Positions 8,993-21,632 of a DNA stretch of 37,031 bases are shown one piece after another. Source of the stretch: Bradymonadales bacterium (GTDB lineage Bacteria; Myxococcota_A; UBA9042; PWKZ01). The position numbers and the translations under genes are program-made. Under the pieces are notes generated by a model that saw only the letters and a list, made by a program, of their open reading frames with translations, did no database searches and was not told the origin of the DNA. The stretch lies in the NCBI GenBank assembly GCA_003559575.1, contig PWKZ01000256.1, positions 1-37,031 on the forward strand, written 5' to 3'. Each line of letters begins with the position of its first letter. The stretch's first letter is position 1.

Positions 8993-10024
8993 CTAGAGCT
9001 GCAGGTCGGCCTCGTGGCAGGTCTCGAGGAACGCCGTCAGGAGCGTGATTGCCGCCTCGATGTCATCCACATGGGCCGCCTCGACCACCGAGTGGACGTA
9101 ACGCGTCGGGACCGACAGCGTCACCACGGCCACCCCGTCGCGCGCCATCTGCATGGCCCCGGCGTCCGTGCCGCCCCGCGGGAGAATCTCAATCTGGTAG
9201 GGGACGCCGCGCGCCTCGGCCAGATCGACTAGAAATCGAACCAGTCCGGGGTGCGAGATGGAGGCCGAGTCCATCACCTTGATCGCCACGCCCTCGCCGA
9301 GCGAGGTCACTTGCTCGTGGGGTTGGGCACCGGGCACGTCGCAAGCGATCGTCACGTCGAGCGCGACGGCGATATCGGGGGCGATCGAGAACGCGCTCGT
9401 GCGAGCGCCCCGCAGCCCCACCTCCTCTTGCACCGTCCCCACGAAGTAGACATCCGCCACCTGGCCCTTCATGCGGCCGAGGGCCTCAATCCCGACATAC
9501 ATTCCCACGCGATCATCGAGCGCCTTGCCTGAGACGAGCTTGCCCACCTCGCTGAACTTTTGGCTAAGAGTGATCGGATCGCCCTTCTTGACCCGCTCGA
9601 CGACCTCATCGCCGGGCAGTCCTAGATCGACGAAAAGCTCGTGGATTTTTGGGGGCTGCTTTTTCTCTTCGTCTCTGAGGACGTGGATTGGTTTGCTACC
9701 AACCAGCCCCGGCATGGGGCCGCCGCGGGTGTGAACAGTGACGCGCGAGGCGAGCAGGGTGCGCGGATCGAACCCGCCGAGCGGTTCGATGCGAATGAAC
9801 CCCGTCTTGGGATCCACATGGGAGACCATGAACCCGATCTCATCCATGTGGGCGGCCACGACCACTTTTGGACCACTGCCGCGCCGGCGCGCGATCACGT
9901 TGCCCAGCCGATCGACGACCACGTCGTCCGCGTGGGGCCTGACGGCGTCGAGACAGATCGCGCGGATCTCATGCTCGAAGCCCGGGATTCCGGCCGCGTC
10001 CGACAGCTTACGCAACAACTCCAT
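8993..10024 (-). CDS. M42 family glutamyl aminopeptidase / endoglucanase-type metallopeptidase
   Basis: VVVAAHMDEIGFMVSHVDPKTGFIRIEPLGGFDP, ALDDRVGMYVG, GTVQEEVGLRGA, LPRGGTDAGAMQ. Start MELLRKLSDAAG preceded by AGGAGGAG. Confidence 0.92.
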   Translation of the reverse strand: MELLRKLSDAAGIPGFEHEIRAICLDAVRPHADDVVVDRLGNVIARRRGSGPKVVVAAHMDEIGFMVSHVDPKTGFIRIEPLGGFDPRTLLASRVTVHTRGGPMPGLVGSKPIHVLRDEEKKQPPKIHELFVDLGLPGDEVVERVKKGDPITLSQKFSEVGKLVSGKALDDRVGMYVGIEALGRMKGQVADVYFVGTVQEEVGLRGARTSAFSIAPDIAVALDVTIACDVPGAQPHEQVTSLGEGVAIKVMDSASISHPGLVRFLVDLAEARGVPYQIEILPRGGTDAGAMQMARDGVAVVTLSVPTRYVHSVVEAAHVDDIEAAITLLTAFLETCHEADLQL

Positions 10025-10170
10025 CAATCTCCTCCTGTGTGCCCCCGGGCCAGGCGGGGTTTGGGGGGGGCAAGCGCGCCCCACTCCCGCGTCATTGTGC
10101 CCCAAAACCGCCCCAAGGCCACCCCTTTTATCGAGGAGGTATCCGGCGCTGTGGCAATCTCTCGCCCCCC

Positions 10171-10265
10171 GATGAGGTGCCCGATGAGGTGCCGATGAGG
10201 TGCCACCCACCTCGCAAGGTGCCCCCGATGAGGTGCCCCCGATGAGGTGCCACCCACCTCGCAAG
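10171..10265. repeat. short tandem/interspersed repeat cluster (GATGAGGTGC, five copies)
   Basis: GATGAGGTGC starts at 10171, 10183, 10194, 10227 and 10241. The 25-mer GATGAGGTGCCACCCACCTCGCAAG is identical at 10194-10218 and 10241-10265. Confidence 0.9.
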
Positions 10266-10342
10266 ATGCTGATTCGACACGGGAAATCTGGGCGAGGTCC
10301 GCAAGCCTGAGGCGGCCGGGTGGGGATGCAACCCCAGCGCCG

Positions 10343-11947
10343 CTACAATCGGCGACGGATGAGGGCCTTGAGTTCGCTCAGCTCCGGGCTTCTAAGCGCC
10401 GCGGCGGCCGCCAGAAAGGCAAGGACGCCGGCGCCTCCGACCACCACCAGCTTGAGCGCCAGCACGAGCCGCCCCTGGTCCAGCTCTAGCCCCCATGCCT
10501 CCCGCAGCCCCCACATGATCGCGCCCATTGCCACCGCCGCGAGCCCGACTCGGAGGAGTGAGATGATTAGCGCGCGGCCCGCGATGGCGCCGAGTTTACC
10601 GCGCAACAGCAACAGCAGTACGGCGGCGTTTGTGGTGGCGGCGATGGCGCCGGCGGCCGCTATCCCGCCGTGGGCGCGCTCGGGCGCGAACAGGCCGGGC
10701 AGCATCAAGCAGAGGGTGACATTGACCACCATCGATAGGGCTCCGACCCGCATGGGAGTGCGCTGGTTCTTCATGGCGAAGAATGCCTGCTGGCCGACAC
10801 GCCCGACGGCGACGGGGTAGAGCGCCAGGGCGTGAAACAGCAGCACCAGTGTCGTGAGCCTGGTCGAGTGCGCGCTGAACTCGCCGTGCTCGAACAGCAG
10901 GCGAACGATTGGCGCCCCAAGGACGATGAGCCCCACCGTCGCCGGCAGGGTGACGAGGGTCAACAGGCCGAGCACGAAAACCAGAGTGTCGCGCGCCTCA
11001 TCGCGCTCACCGCGCGCCACATGGCGCGAGAGGGTCGGCAGGATGACCGTCGACAGTGAGACCACGAACACCCCGAGCACCAGCTCTTGCAAGCGCAAGG
11101 AGTACTGGAGCGAGGCCACCGAGCCCTCCTGGAGACGAGAGGCCAGCATTTGGGAGACGAAGACGTTGATCTGATAGATTCCGGCGGCGAAAACGCCGGG
11201 GCCCATGATCTTCAGGACCTCACGAACTCGCGGCGAGCAGACCCGGAGGGTGGGTTTGATCCGGCCCCCTATTCGGATCAGGAAAGGGATCTGAAACCCG
11301 AGCTGGATCGTCCCGCCCAAGATGAACCCCACCGCGAAAGCGTAAGAGGGGTCGGGGAACAGATCCCTCAGCAACACGGCGCAGCCGATGATGGCCAGGT
11401 TGAGCAGCACAGGGGTGAACGCCGACGGACCGAAGTGGCCAAAACTGTTGAGGATCCCTTGTATGATTGCGGCCACAGAGATGAGCGCCAGATAAGGGAA
11501 CATTATCTGGGTCAGGACAATGGTGAGCTCCACCTTGCCCTCGACCTCGGCGAACCCTTCCCCGAAGAAAGTGTTGACGATCCAGGGCGCCAGCAGGACG
11601 CCTCCGAGAGACACCGCGGTCGTCACGAGGGTCAAGAGGCTCAGGAAGCGAGAGGCGAAGAGCCACAGCTCGGCGCGGCCGGAGCGTTCCTTGGTCTCGG
11701 TGAAGACCGGCACGAATGCCGCGGTGGTGGCGCCTTCGGCGAACAGCCGCCGCAGAAGGTTCGGCAACAGCGCCGCCAATCCGAAGGCGTCGGAGCCGGC
11801 GCCGGTGCCGAGCAGATTGCTGCGGACCTGCTCGCGCACCAGCCCGAGGACACGCGAGAGGCTCGTCATCAGCGTCATGACAAAGGCCGAGCGCACGAGA
11901 CCGTCGACTCGCCGCCTCCGCTCCTCCCCGCCGTCTGAGTCCTTCAT
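10343..11947 (-). CDS. murJ: lipid II flippase MurJ (MviN)
   Basis: 534 aa polytopic protein; MTSLSRVLGLVREQVRSNLLGTGAGSDAFGLAALLPNLLRRLFAEGATTAAFVPVF is characteristic of MurJ. Confidence 0.93.
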   Translation of the reverse strand: MKDSDGGEERRRRVDGLVRSAFVMTLMTSLSRVLGLVREQVRSNLLGTGAGSDAFGLAALLPNLLRRLFAEGATTAAFVPVFTETKERSGRAELWLFASRFLSLLTLVTTAVSLGGVLLAPWIVNTFFGEGFAEVEGKVELTIVLTQIMFPYLALISVAAIIQGILNSFGHFGPSAFTPVLLNLAIIGCAVLLRDLFPDPSYAFAVGFILGGTIQLGFQIPFLIRIGGRIKPTLRVCSPRVREVLKIMGPGVFAAGIYQINVFVSQMLASRLQEGSVASLQYSLRLQELVLGVFVVSLSTVILPTLSRHVARGERDEARDTLVFVLGLLTLVTLPATVGLIVLGAPIVRLLFEHGEFSAHSTRLTTLVLLFHALALYPVAVGRVGQQAFFAMKNQRTPMRVGALSMVVNVTLCLMLPGLFAPERAHGGIAAAGAIAATTNAAVLLLLLRGKLGAIAGRALIISLLRVGLAAVAMGAIMWGLREAWGLELDQGRLVLALKLVVVGGAGVLAFLAAAAALRSPELSELKALIRRRL

Positions 11948-12020
11948 GCGGTCTTCCGTGTTTGCCTGTGCCCCCTCGTCGCCGCGAGCCCCCGGAGGCT
12001 CGCCGGCCTCAGGAGCGGGC

Positions 12021-12437
12021 TCAATCTCCGCCTGCTCGTTCGAGCCGCTTGGCCTCCTCCCAGAGATTGTCCAATACCGTTAGCGAGACCTCCTCCGGGC
12101 GGCGCCCGGTATGCGCCAAGCTATCGCGCACAAATGCGAATCGTTTCTCGAAACGTGCGATGGTCCCCGCGAGGGCATCCTCCGGCGACAAATCCAGGAA
12201 GCGCGCCACGTTGACGAGGGCAAAGAGCGCGTCGCCAAGCTCGGCAAAGACTGCGTCGCGGTTGCGCGAAGCGATGGCATCGTCGAGCTCTTCGATCTCT
12301 TCGCGGACCTTGGCGATGACCTCGCCGATAGTCGGCCAGTCGAAGCCGAGCCGCGCCGCCTGACGAGTTACGGCAGCGGCCCGGGCGAGCGTGCAACGCG
12401 GCGACAAAGATTGGTGCTCGATTGCGCGCTTTGACAA
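12021..12437 (-). CDS. MazG-like nucleotide pyrophosphohydrolase, single domain
   Basis: LGFDWPTIGEVIAKVREEIEELDDAI...VFAELGDALFALVNVARFL...RFEKRFAFV: MazG EExxE...ELGD motif. Confidence 0.85.
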   Translation of the reverse strand: MSKRAIEHQSLSPRCTLARAAAVTRQAARLGFDWPTIGEVIAKVREEIEELDDAIASRNRDAVFAELGDALFALVNVARFLDLSPEDALAGTIARFEKRFAFVRDSLAHTGRRPEEVSLTVLDNLWEEAKRLERAGGD

Positions 12438-12466
12438 CTAGACCTCGGCCTCACGGCGGTGAAGGG

Positions 12467-13864
12467 CTATTCGCCGGGATCGTCCTCGCTCTCGGGGTGA
12501 TCGCCCTGCTCTTCCGAGGGCGCCACGGTCGGAGGGGAGCGCAGCGCCGCCGGGGCGGGGCGTGAACCGCGGAATGTTATTCGCCCGGCGTTCTCGAGGG
12601 CGTGGAAATCGCTCCCCACCGGTGCCCAGACCGCCTGGTTCTCGATTTGATCGGCGCCGCGGCTGTCGAGGCGGTAGATGTTGAGCGCCCAGGTCTCGCC
12701 CTCCTCCGGCGGTCCGTCCCGGTTCGGCAACTCGGCGAAGGGAATCGCCAGCTCCACTGTCCACGACCGGTCGGTCACGTCGTCGTCGCGCTCATTGACG
12801 CTGCCATCGGCGGTGACGGCGCTCTTGATCCCGATGTTGAAGCGTTCGGCGGCCTCTTCCCAGGAGGGCCGGCGGTGCTCATCGAACCAGGCGTCGAACA
12901 ACACATTGCTCGGTGACACCTGAATCTCCACATAGTCTTTCTGATCGGCGCCCGGATCGATGAAGATCTCAACCACATCGTGCTCCCAGAGCGGGGCGTT
13001 GCGCTCGGTGTGAGGGTTCCAGATGTCGTCGTCCAGCGTGTGGACGCCCACGTACAGGTACTCGTCGTCCCACAGCATCCGCGCGCGGGTTTGAATATGG
13101 GGCGAGGCTCGCAAACCGTCCGGCCGCACGAACGGCCTGGTCTGGCGTGTTCTAATCCATGCGGTCTCGTCCAGCGCGCCATCTATGTCCAAGCCGGTTG
13201 TGAGCTTCATCACGTCGTAGGTCCGCCGGTCACGCGCCGACGGCTTCGCCTCTTCATCATCGTCCTCCTCATCGCGGACGGTGATTCTGGCGGCGCGGAC
13301 ACGGTTGTCGCCGTCGTTTGGGACGTCATCGGTGTTGACGAGGCGCAGCCGGTCGTTGCGGCCCTGCTCGCGCCAAGCGACTTCATTGAAGATTCCAAGC
13401 CATAAGTTGGCGTTCCCGGGGGGGAAGTTTGAGTCCAGAGAGACTGTCTGGACGTCCTTGATTATTTGCCCCTCCTGCCACTCGTTGATCGGATAAAGCT
13501 CGCCGACCGCGTGGTGATCCAGGATCTGGCGGCGCTGTTCGGGGGGGCCGGGATGCTCGAGATGGACAAAGATCTTCCACTCGCCGGCCGGCGGCTTGAC
13601 GCTCTCCCAGTAGTAGGTGATGTTGAAGCTGTCACCGGGCGCCACGGGCTCGTCGGGGACTTCGACGCCCAGCAGGCGGATGCGACCGTCGAAGTCGGCG
13701 TCGATGCGCGGTGAGAGCTCGGCCGGGGCCTGCTCCAAGATGTGGGCCGCGATGCGTTCTTGTTGATCCTTGGTGAGCACCACCCGGCGTGGTTTCGTGC
13801 ATCCAATCCAGACGAGCGCCGTAACCAAAGCAACAAAGATGAGTTTCCGAGCACGCATAATCAA
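12467..13864 (-). CDS. lipoprotein with C-terminal CBM9-like (DOMON-type) carbohydrate-binding domain
   Basis: Lipobox VWIGC; GLDIDGALDETAWIRTRQTRPFV...ARMLWDDEYLYVGVHTLDDDIW...LWEHDVVEIFIDPGADQKDYVEIQVSPSNVLFDAWFD. Confidence 0.72.
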   Translation of the reverse strand: MIMRARKLIFVALVTALVWIGCTKPRRVVLTKDQQERIAAHILEQAPAELSPRIDADFDGRIRLLGVEVPDEPVAPGDSFNITYYWESVKPPAGEWKIFVHLEHPGPPEQRRQILDHHAVGELYPINEWQEGQIIKDVQTVSLDSNFPPGNANLWLGIFNEVAWREQGRNDRLRLVNTDDVPNDGDNRVRAARITVRDEEDDDEEAKPSARDRRTYDVMKLTTGLDIDGALDETAWIRTRQTRPFVRPDGLRASPHIQTRARMLWDDEYLYVGVHTLDDDIWNPHTERNAPLWEHDVVEIFIDPGADQKDYVEIQVSPSNVLFDAWFDEHRRPSWEEAAERFNIGIKSAVTADGSVNERDDDVTDRSWTVELAIPFAELPNRDGPPEEGETWALNIYRLDSRGADQIENQAVWAPVGSDFHALENAGRITFRGSRPAPAALRSPPTVAPSEEQGDHPESEDDPGE

Positions 13865-13885
13865 TCCTCCCCGCCACTTGGCAAG

Positions 13886-14794
13886 TTATCGCGATTTGCG
13901 GGTCCGCGCAAGGTCGCGGCGGCGGTAATCCGGCCCTCTGACAACGTGAAAGTCACACATATCATGCAGTCGCGAGTAGATGCGGGGCCCCACCCGATCC
14001 TCCAGTGTCACCTGGACGGTTGCCTGGCGGGGCTGGTAGTACGACGCGCCGGATTCACCGGCAAGCTGGGTCGGATCGTCGCCGAAGTTGGTGGCGAAAA
14101 ATGTCGTTGAGTTGGTGTTGTAGCGCCGCGAGATCAGATCGTCGAGGACCGCCACCTCCCAGTCGGTGCTCCGCCCCTTGCCCAGCTCATCGACCGCGAG
14201 GACCTGAAATCCGAGCAGCGGCCCGATTATTGCGGCCTCGGACTTACCCTGGTTGTAGCCCTCCTTGATCTTCGAGAGGAGGCTCATGAAATCGATGTAG
14301 CGGCAACTCAGTCCGAGTTCGAGGCTCAGATAGGCGAGCAGCGCGGTCAGGAGGTGGGTCTTGCCGGTCCCGGGGTCGCCCATCAGCAGCATCCCACGTT
14401 GGCCCGGCGCGTAGTTTTTGCGGTAGTTCAGCAGCAGGTACTTGATCTCGTTTTGATTGCCGCCGAGGTGGCGGTAGCCCTCGATATTCTTGTCGGCGTA
14501 GCGCGCCGGCAAATGCACCGCGTTGAAGCGCGACACTCTCTGTTGAACCGAGGCACATTTGCATGGGCGCACCCACAGGTAGCCCCCGTCGTCGCGCTCG
14601 GTCGTGTGGCCTTCGCCGTTACACAGAGCGCAGGCGGAGATACATTCGCAGACCGCGGCGGCGGCAAGATCATCCGACGGAAAGGTCCGGTAGCCAAGCC
14701 CCCCACAACGGCGACAAGGTTCCGTTGGCGCCTTTTCGCGACGCCGGCGGGGCTGTTTTTCGCCTGTGCGCCTGGTTTCGCTCTCGCGGCTCAT
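13886..14794 (-). CDS. DnaC/DnaI-like AAA+ ATPase with N-terminal DnaJ-type cysteine clusters
   Basis: Walker A GDPGTGKTHLLTALL, Walker B VLAVDELGKG, sensor TFFATNF. N-terminal CRRCGGLGY...CEC...CALCNGEGHT...CKC. Start MSRESETRR with SD GGAGGA. Confidence 0.8.
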   Translation of the reverse strand: MSRESETRRTGEKQPRRRREKAPTEPCRRCGGLGYRTFPSDDLAAAAVCECISACALCNGEGHTTERDDGGYLWVRPCKCASVQQRVSRFNAVHLPARYADKNIEGYRHLGGNQNEIKYLLLNYRKNYAPGQRGMLLMGDPGTGKTHLLTALLAYLSLELGLSCRYIDFMSLLSKIKEGYNQGKSEAAIIGPLLGFQVLAVDELGKGRSTDWEVAVLDDLISRRYNTNSTTFFATNFGDDPTQLAGESGASYYQPRQATVQVTLEDRVGPRIYSRLHDMCDFHVVRGPDYRRRDLARTRKSR

Positions 14795-15561
14795 TCCTCC
14801 TCCCAGAGATCTTGAGGTTGCGCCCATCCCATTCCGGCTGAGCGTGGCCCACGCGGGGGCGCGGGGACCAGCCGCCAGAGGCCGAGCCGTCCCGTCACCA
14901 ACTGCTCGAAGAGCGCGCGTCGGCGCTCTTCGAGCCCTCGCGCGCCGAGCCGGCCCCGCTCGCGTCGCAGCGCCGCCTCGAGATCTTGATTTAGCCTTTT
15001 CTGCTCGTGGGGGTCGAGCGCCTTGACGGCGTCATCCACCAGGGCATGGTCGATAGCCAGGAGCGCTTCGATGAGCTCTCCATTGGAGTCGCCGCCGGGG
15101 CCCGCGACAGGCTTACGGCTGAGCCGCTGGAGGCGGCGAAAAGCGTTACGGTAGGCGGCTTGTACTTTGGGGTTTTGTTCGGCGCGGCCGATGGCCGCAA
15201 GCGGTTCGAGCAACACTTCGGGCGTGTCACTGGGCGGTGACGACGGCGCTTCGGGCTCCTCGGGCGGCGATGAGAAGCGGATCCCTCCGCGTGACAAGTA
15301 GCTGCGACCGCTCTCCTCGACCGCGGGCGCGAAGTAGTTGAGCTTGGCCGGGAGCGCCGCCTCGTCCCCGTGGACACGGCGATAATCCAAGGAGGCGTCA
15401 AGCAAGGCCTGGCAGACGACGCGGGACGGCAGACCGGACTCTCGCCAGCTCAGGACGAGTTGTACTTCGGCGGCCGAGATCATCAGCCCCCGACGGCGCA
15501 GCAGGAGCCAGAACCGCTCCACCTCCGCCAGATAGCTCTCCACTGGGGGGGTGGTCGCCAC
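14791..15561 (-). CDS. conserved-looking hypothetical protein between gyrB and a helicase-loader-like ATPase
   Basis: 256-aa ORF. Its stop overlaps the start of the DnaC-like gene by 4 nt (ATGA), and its start lies 9 nt after the gyrB stop. Confidence 0.65.
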   Translation of the reverse strand: MATTPPVESYLAEVERFWLLLRRRGLMISAAEVQLVLSWRESGLPSRVVCQALLDASLDYRRVHGDEAALPAKLNYFAPAVEESGRSYLSRGGIRFSSPPEEPEAPSSPPSDTPEVLLEPLAAIGRAEQNPKVQAAYRNAFRRLQRLSRKPVAGPGGDSNGELIEALLAIDHALVDDAVKALDPHEQKRLNQDLEAALRRERGRLGARGLEERRRALFEQLVTGRLGLWRLVPAPPRGPRSAGMGWAQPQDLWEEE

Positions 15562-15570
15562 TCAGCACCT

Positions 15571-18159
<2,589 letters not shown>

Positions 18160-18176
18160 CTACTATTGGGCACTTT

Positions 18177-18193
18177 GGAGGCGGACCGCCTCC
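18177..18193. promoter_or_regulatory. perfect 8-bp inverted repeat upstream of gyrB, possible operator
   Basis: GGAGGCGG-A-CCGCCTCC, about 63 bp upstream of the gyrB start codon. Confidence 0.35.
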
Positions 18194-18241
18194 CCGGATA
18201 CGAGGGGGCATAATAGCCGTTAGAGAGGTGTTTGTAAAGCG

Positions 18242-18272
18242 GCCCAAGCCCATTATTTTCAAGGGCTTGGGC
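18242..18272 (-). terminator. stem-loop terminator candidate after acetoacetyl-CoA synthetase
   Basis: Perfect 10-bp inverted repeat GCCCAAGCCC-(11 nt)-GGGCTTGGGC, 26 bp beyond the stop codon of the minus-strand gene. The U-rich tail is weak. Confidence 0.6.
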
Positions 18273-18297
18273 GCTCGCACACTGGCCCTGGGGCGCC

Positions 18298-20253
18298 CTA
18301 ATCGCGCTGGAGCTCCTCCAGGTTCGCAAAATAGTCGAGCGACTCCGGGTTGCGCAGCGCGTCGCGGTTCAGGATGGTCTTGCCCTCGATGGCCTTTTTG
18401 ACGGCCAGCTCCACCTTTTTCATATTCAAGGTGTAGGGCACGTCGGGGGTCGGCAGAATCTTGGCCGGCACGTGGCGCGGCGAGGCGTTCTTGCGCAAGG
18501 TCAACTTGATCTTCGCCACGAGCTCATCCGAGAACGAGACGCCCTCCGCCATCTTCACGAACAGCACGACGCGCACATCGCCCTTCCACTCCTGGCCGAT
18601 GACGAGGCTGTCTTGCACCTCGTCGAGCCCCTCGACCAGGCGGTAAATCTCGGCGGTCCCGATGCGCACCCCGCCCGGGTTCAGGGTGGCGTCGGAGCGC
18701 CCGAGCATGGTCACGCCGCCGCGGTCGTTGATTTCGATGAAGTCGCCGTGGCGCCACACGCCCGGGAACATGTCAAAGTAGGCCGCATGATACCTCGCGC
18801 CGGTCGGATCTTCCCAGAAGTAGATGGGCATGCACGGCGCGGCGGCCGCGCAGACCAGCTCGGCCTGTTCACCCACGACGGGCTTGCCCGCCTCGTCCCA
18901 GGCCTCGACCTTCATCCCCAGGCACCGGCACTGCAGCTCGCCGGCGTAGACCGGCCCCATGGGGTTTCCGCCCGCGAAGCAGCCGTTGATGTCGGAGCCG
19001 CCGGAGATGGAGGCGAGCTGAATGTCGCCCTTGATCTCGCGGTAGACGAACTCGAAGCTCTCGACCGAGAGTGGGCTGCCGGTGGACAGCACAGCTCTGA
19101 GCGGCGCGAGGTCGTAGTCGGTGCGCGGCGTGACCCCGGCGTTTTGGAGCGCCGCGAGGTAGCCCGCGCTCGTGCCGAAGAGGGAGATGCGTTCCTTCTC
19201 GGCCATCTCAAAGAGCGCGCCGGGGTGGGGGTGAAACGGGTTGCCGTCGTAGAGGACGACCGCGGCGCCCACGGCGAGCGAGCAGACGAGCCAGTTCCAC
19301 ATCATCCAGCCACAGGTGGTGAAGTAGAAGATCGTGTAGTCGCGCTTAAGATCCGAGTGCAGCATGAGTTCCTTGAGCTGGTTGACGAGGATGCCGCCCG
19401 CCGACTGCACCATGCATTTGGGCAACCCTGTCGTGCCTGACGTGAACATGATGTAGAGCGGGTGGCTCGCCGGGAGCTGCTCAAACCGGAACTCTGCATC
19501 GCCGGGCGTCGCCTTGAAATCGTCGAAGAGTACGGCGCCGGGCAGCGCCCCAAGGTCGGGGTCGGCGTCGATGTATGGCGTGATGACGATCTTTTCGAGC
19601 GACGGGAGATTGTCGGCAATCTCCTTGACCCGCGCCAGGGAGTCGAAGGGCCTGCCCTTGAACGCGTAGCCGTCGGCGGCGAACAGCACGCGGGGGCGTA
19701 TTTGGCCGAAGCGGTCCAGCACCCCCTTCTTGCCGAAGTCCGGCGAGCAGGAAGACCACGTGGCTCCGATGCTCGTGGCCGCGAGCATGGCGATGATGGA
19801 CTCGGGCATGTTGGGCATGAATCCGGCGACTCGATCGCCGGGCCGGATGCCGAGCGCCCGGAGCGCCGTGGCCACCCTTGTCACTTCGCGGTACAACTCG
19901 GCGTAGGTCACGCGGCGGCGTGCGCGGTCCTCGCCCCAGAATATGAGCGCCGTGCGGTCGTCGCGGAAGCGCAGTAGGTTTTCGGCGAAGTTGAGCTCGG
20001 CGCCCTCGAACCACCGGGCTCCCGGCAGACGGTAGGGGTCGTCCACGACTGTGTGAAACGGCTTGCTGGTGCGGATTTCGGCGAATTCCCACATCGCGGC
20101 CCAGAAGTCGGGGATGTTATCGACCGACCAGCGATAGAGCTCGTCGTAGGAAGTGAAGTTCTGACCGTGCTGTTCGTTGATTCGCCTCATGAACCGGTAC
20201 ATCTCGGTGTTCTGGATGCGTTCTTCTGAAGGTTCCCAGAGCTTCTTGGCCAT
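18298..20253 (-). CDS. aacS: acetoacetyl-CoA synthetase (acetoacetate-CoA ligase)
   Basis: [30 protein letters not shown]...[14 protein letters not shown]...[30 protein letters not shown]...RLGTAEIYR-like region [28 protein letters not shown]. Confidence 0.92.
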   Translation of the reverse strand: MAKKLWEPSEERIQNTEMYRFMRRINEQHGQNFTSYDELYRWSVDNIPDFWAAMWEFAEIRTSKPFHTVVDDPYRLPGARWFEGAELNFAENLLRFRDDRTALIFWGEDRARRRVTYAELYREVTRVATALRALGIRPGDRVAGFMPNMPESIIAMLAATSIGATWSSCSPDFGKKGVLDRFGQIRPRVLFAADGYAFKGRPFDSLARVKEIADNLPSLEKIVITPYIDADPDLGALPGAVLFDDFKATPGDAEFRFEQLPASHPLYIMFTSGTTGLPKCMVQSAGGILVNQLKELMLHSDLKRDYTIFYFTTCGWMMWNWLVCSLAVGAAVVLYDGNPFHPHPGALFEMAEKERISLFGTSAGYLAALQNAGVTPRTDYDLAPLRAVLSTGSPLSVESFEFVYREIKGDIQLASISGGSDINGCFAGGNPMGPVYAGELQCRCLGMKVEAWDEAGKPVVGEQAELVCAAAAPCMPIYFWEDPTGARYHAAYFDMFPGVWRHGDFIEINDRGGVTMLGRSDATLNPGGVRIGTAEIYRLVEGLDEVQDSLVIGQEWKGDVRVVLFVKMAEGVSFSDELVAKIKLTLRKNASPRHVPAKILPTPDVPYTLNMKKVELAVKKAIEGKTILNRDALRNPESLDYFANLEELQRD

Positions 20254-20420
20254 GTCGCCCTCCGTTGCGTGTCGTTCTATTCGTCTTCGCGATCTAACTC
20301 ACAGTCCTTCCGTACCACCAATTTCGGGCGCAGGCCAACAACGCTTGTCTCTTTGGCCGCTCTCTGTTACCAAGTTTCGTCAACAAGCTGGAGGTTGTGT
20401 AGAGTCATAAAGGAGACTGC

Positions 20421-21617
20421 ATGAAAATTGAGCCCTCGCTTCGGGTGGCATCCCTTGGCGGCTACGCCTTCGCTGAAATCGATCTGAAAGTGGCCGAACT
20501 ACAGTCCTCGGGGACCGCCTGCGCCGACTTCGGCGTCGGCGATCCGCGCGATCCGACCCCCGAGCACATCTGTCGCCGTGCCCGGGAAGCCGTCATGAGT
20601 CATCGGCGGACCGGCTATCCGAGCTACGTCGGCAGCGCGATCTTCCGCGAGGCCGTGGCCGCATGGTTGGAGCGGCGCTTTGGAGTGGCGCTCGATCCCG
20701 AGCGCGAGGTGTCCTCCACGATCGGATCCAAGGAGGCGGTCTTTCATTTTCCGTTGGCCTTGCTCAACCCCGGTGATCTGGTCCTGGCGCCCAGCCCGGG
20801 CTATCCGCCGTACGCGCGCGGGACGATGTTCGCCGGCGGCGAGACCTACTTCTACCCTCTCGCCCCCGAAAACGGATTTCTCCCCGACCTCCAGGCCATT
20901 CCACGTGAGATAGTCTCCCGCGCCAAGATCCTCTGGTTGTGCCACCCAAACGCGCCCACCGGGACTGTGCTCCCACCCGAGTTTTTGGCCGAGGTGGTGG
21001 AGTTTGCCCGCCGGAACGAGATTGTCCTGGCCTCCGACGAGGCGTATAGCGAGATCTGGTTTGGGGACGAGCCGCCGCAGTCGGCGCTTCAGTTCGGCTC
21101 CGAGGGGATTATTGCCTTCCATAGCTTGTCCAAGCGCAGCGCCATGACCGGCTGGCGGGTGGGGTTCGTGGCGGGCGATGAGCGCCTCGTCGCGCTGTTC
21201 AAGAAGGTCAAGACCAACATCGACTCGGGCACGCCCAACTTCATTCAGGAGGCCGCCGTCGCGGCGCTGTCGGACGAGACCCACGTGGCCGCGATGCGGG
21301 CGAGCTATCGCCGCAAGGGCGATCTGTTGCTCGCCGCGCTGGCCCAAGCAGGCCTGGTTACCACAAAGCCCGAGGCGACCCTCTACCTCTGGCAGCGCGC
21401 GCCGGAGGGGATGAGTGGGCTCGATCTGGCCACCCGCCTCCTCGCTCCCGAGGTGGCCGTGGTGACGATCCCGGGAGCATCGATTTCGACGCCGACGGAC
21501 GGCGGGGGCAACCCCGGCGAGCGATATGTGCGGTTTGCGCTCGTCCCCGAGGAAGAAGCGATCCGCGCCGCCGCGGCGCGGATCGCCAAACTCGATCTGA
21601 GAGCGCCGGCCTGTTGA
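20421..21617 (+). CDS. PLP-dependent class I/II aminotransferase (DapC / LL-DAP aminotransferase-like)
   Basis: LWLCHPNAPTGTVLPPEFLAEVVEFARRNEIVLASDEAYSEIWF...FHSLSKRSAMTGWRVGFVAGD (PLP lysine motif SLSKR). Confidence 0.88.
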   Translation: MKIEPSLRVASLGGYAFAEIDLKVAELQSSGTACADFGVGDPRDPTPEHICRRAREAVMSHRRTGYPSYVGSAIFREAVAAWLERRFGVALDPEREVSSTIGSKEAVFHFPLALLNPGDLVLAPSPGYPPYARGTMFAGGETYFYPLAPENGFLPDLQAIPREIVSRAKILWLCHPNAPTGTVLPPEFLAEVVEFARRNEIVLASDEAYSEIWFGDEPPQSALQFGSEGIIAFHSLSKRSAMTGWRVGFVAGDERLVALFKKVKTNIDSGTPNFIQEAAVAALSDETHVAAMRASYRRKGDLLLAALAQAGLVTTKPEATLYLWQRAPEGMSGLDLATRLLAPEVAVVTIPGASISTPTDGGGNPGERYVRFALVPEEEAIRAAAARIAKLDLRAPAC

Positions 21618-21632
21618 AGGAGTAGTCAATCG

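Noticed and set aside
10025-10264. N-terminal extension of the M42 peptidase ORF (MRGGWHLIGGTSSGAP…)
   Set aside because: It translates the repeat cluster; a strong SD (AGGAGGAG) precedes MELLRKLSDAAG at 10024.
10171-10265. CRISPR array
   Set aside because: Repeat is only 10-25 bp, spacing is irregular, spacers are near zero length, and no cas genes are present.
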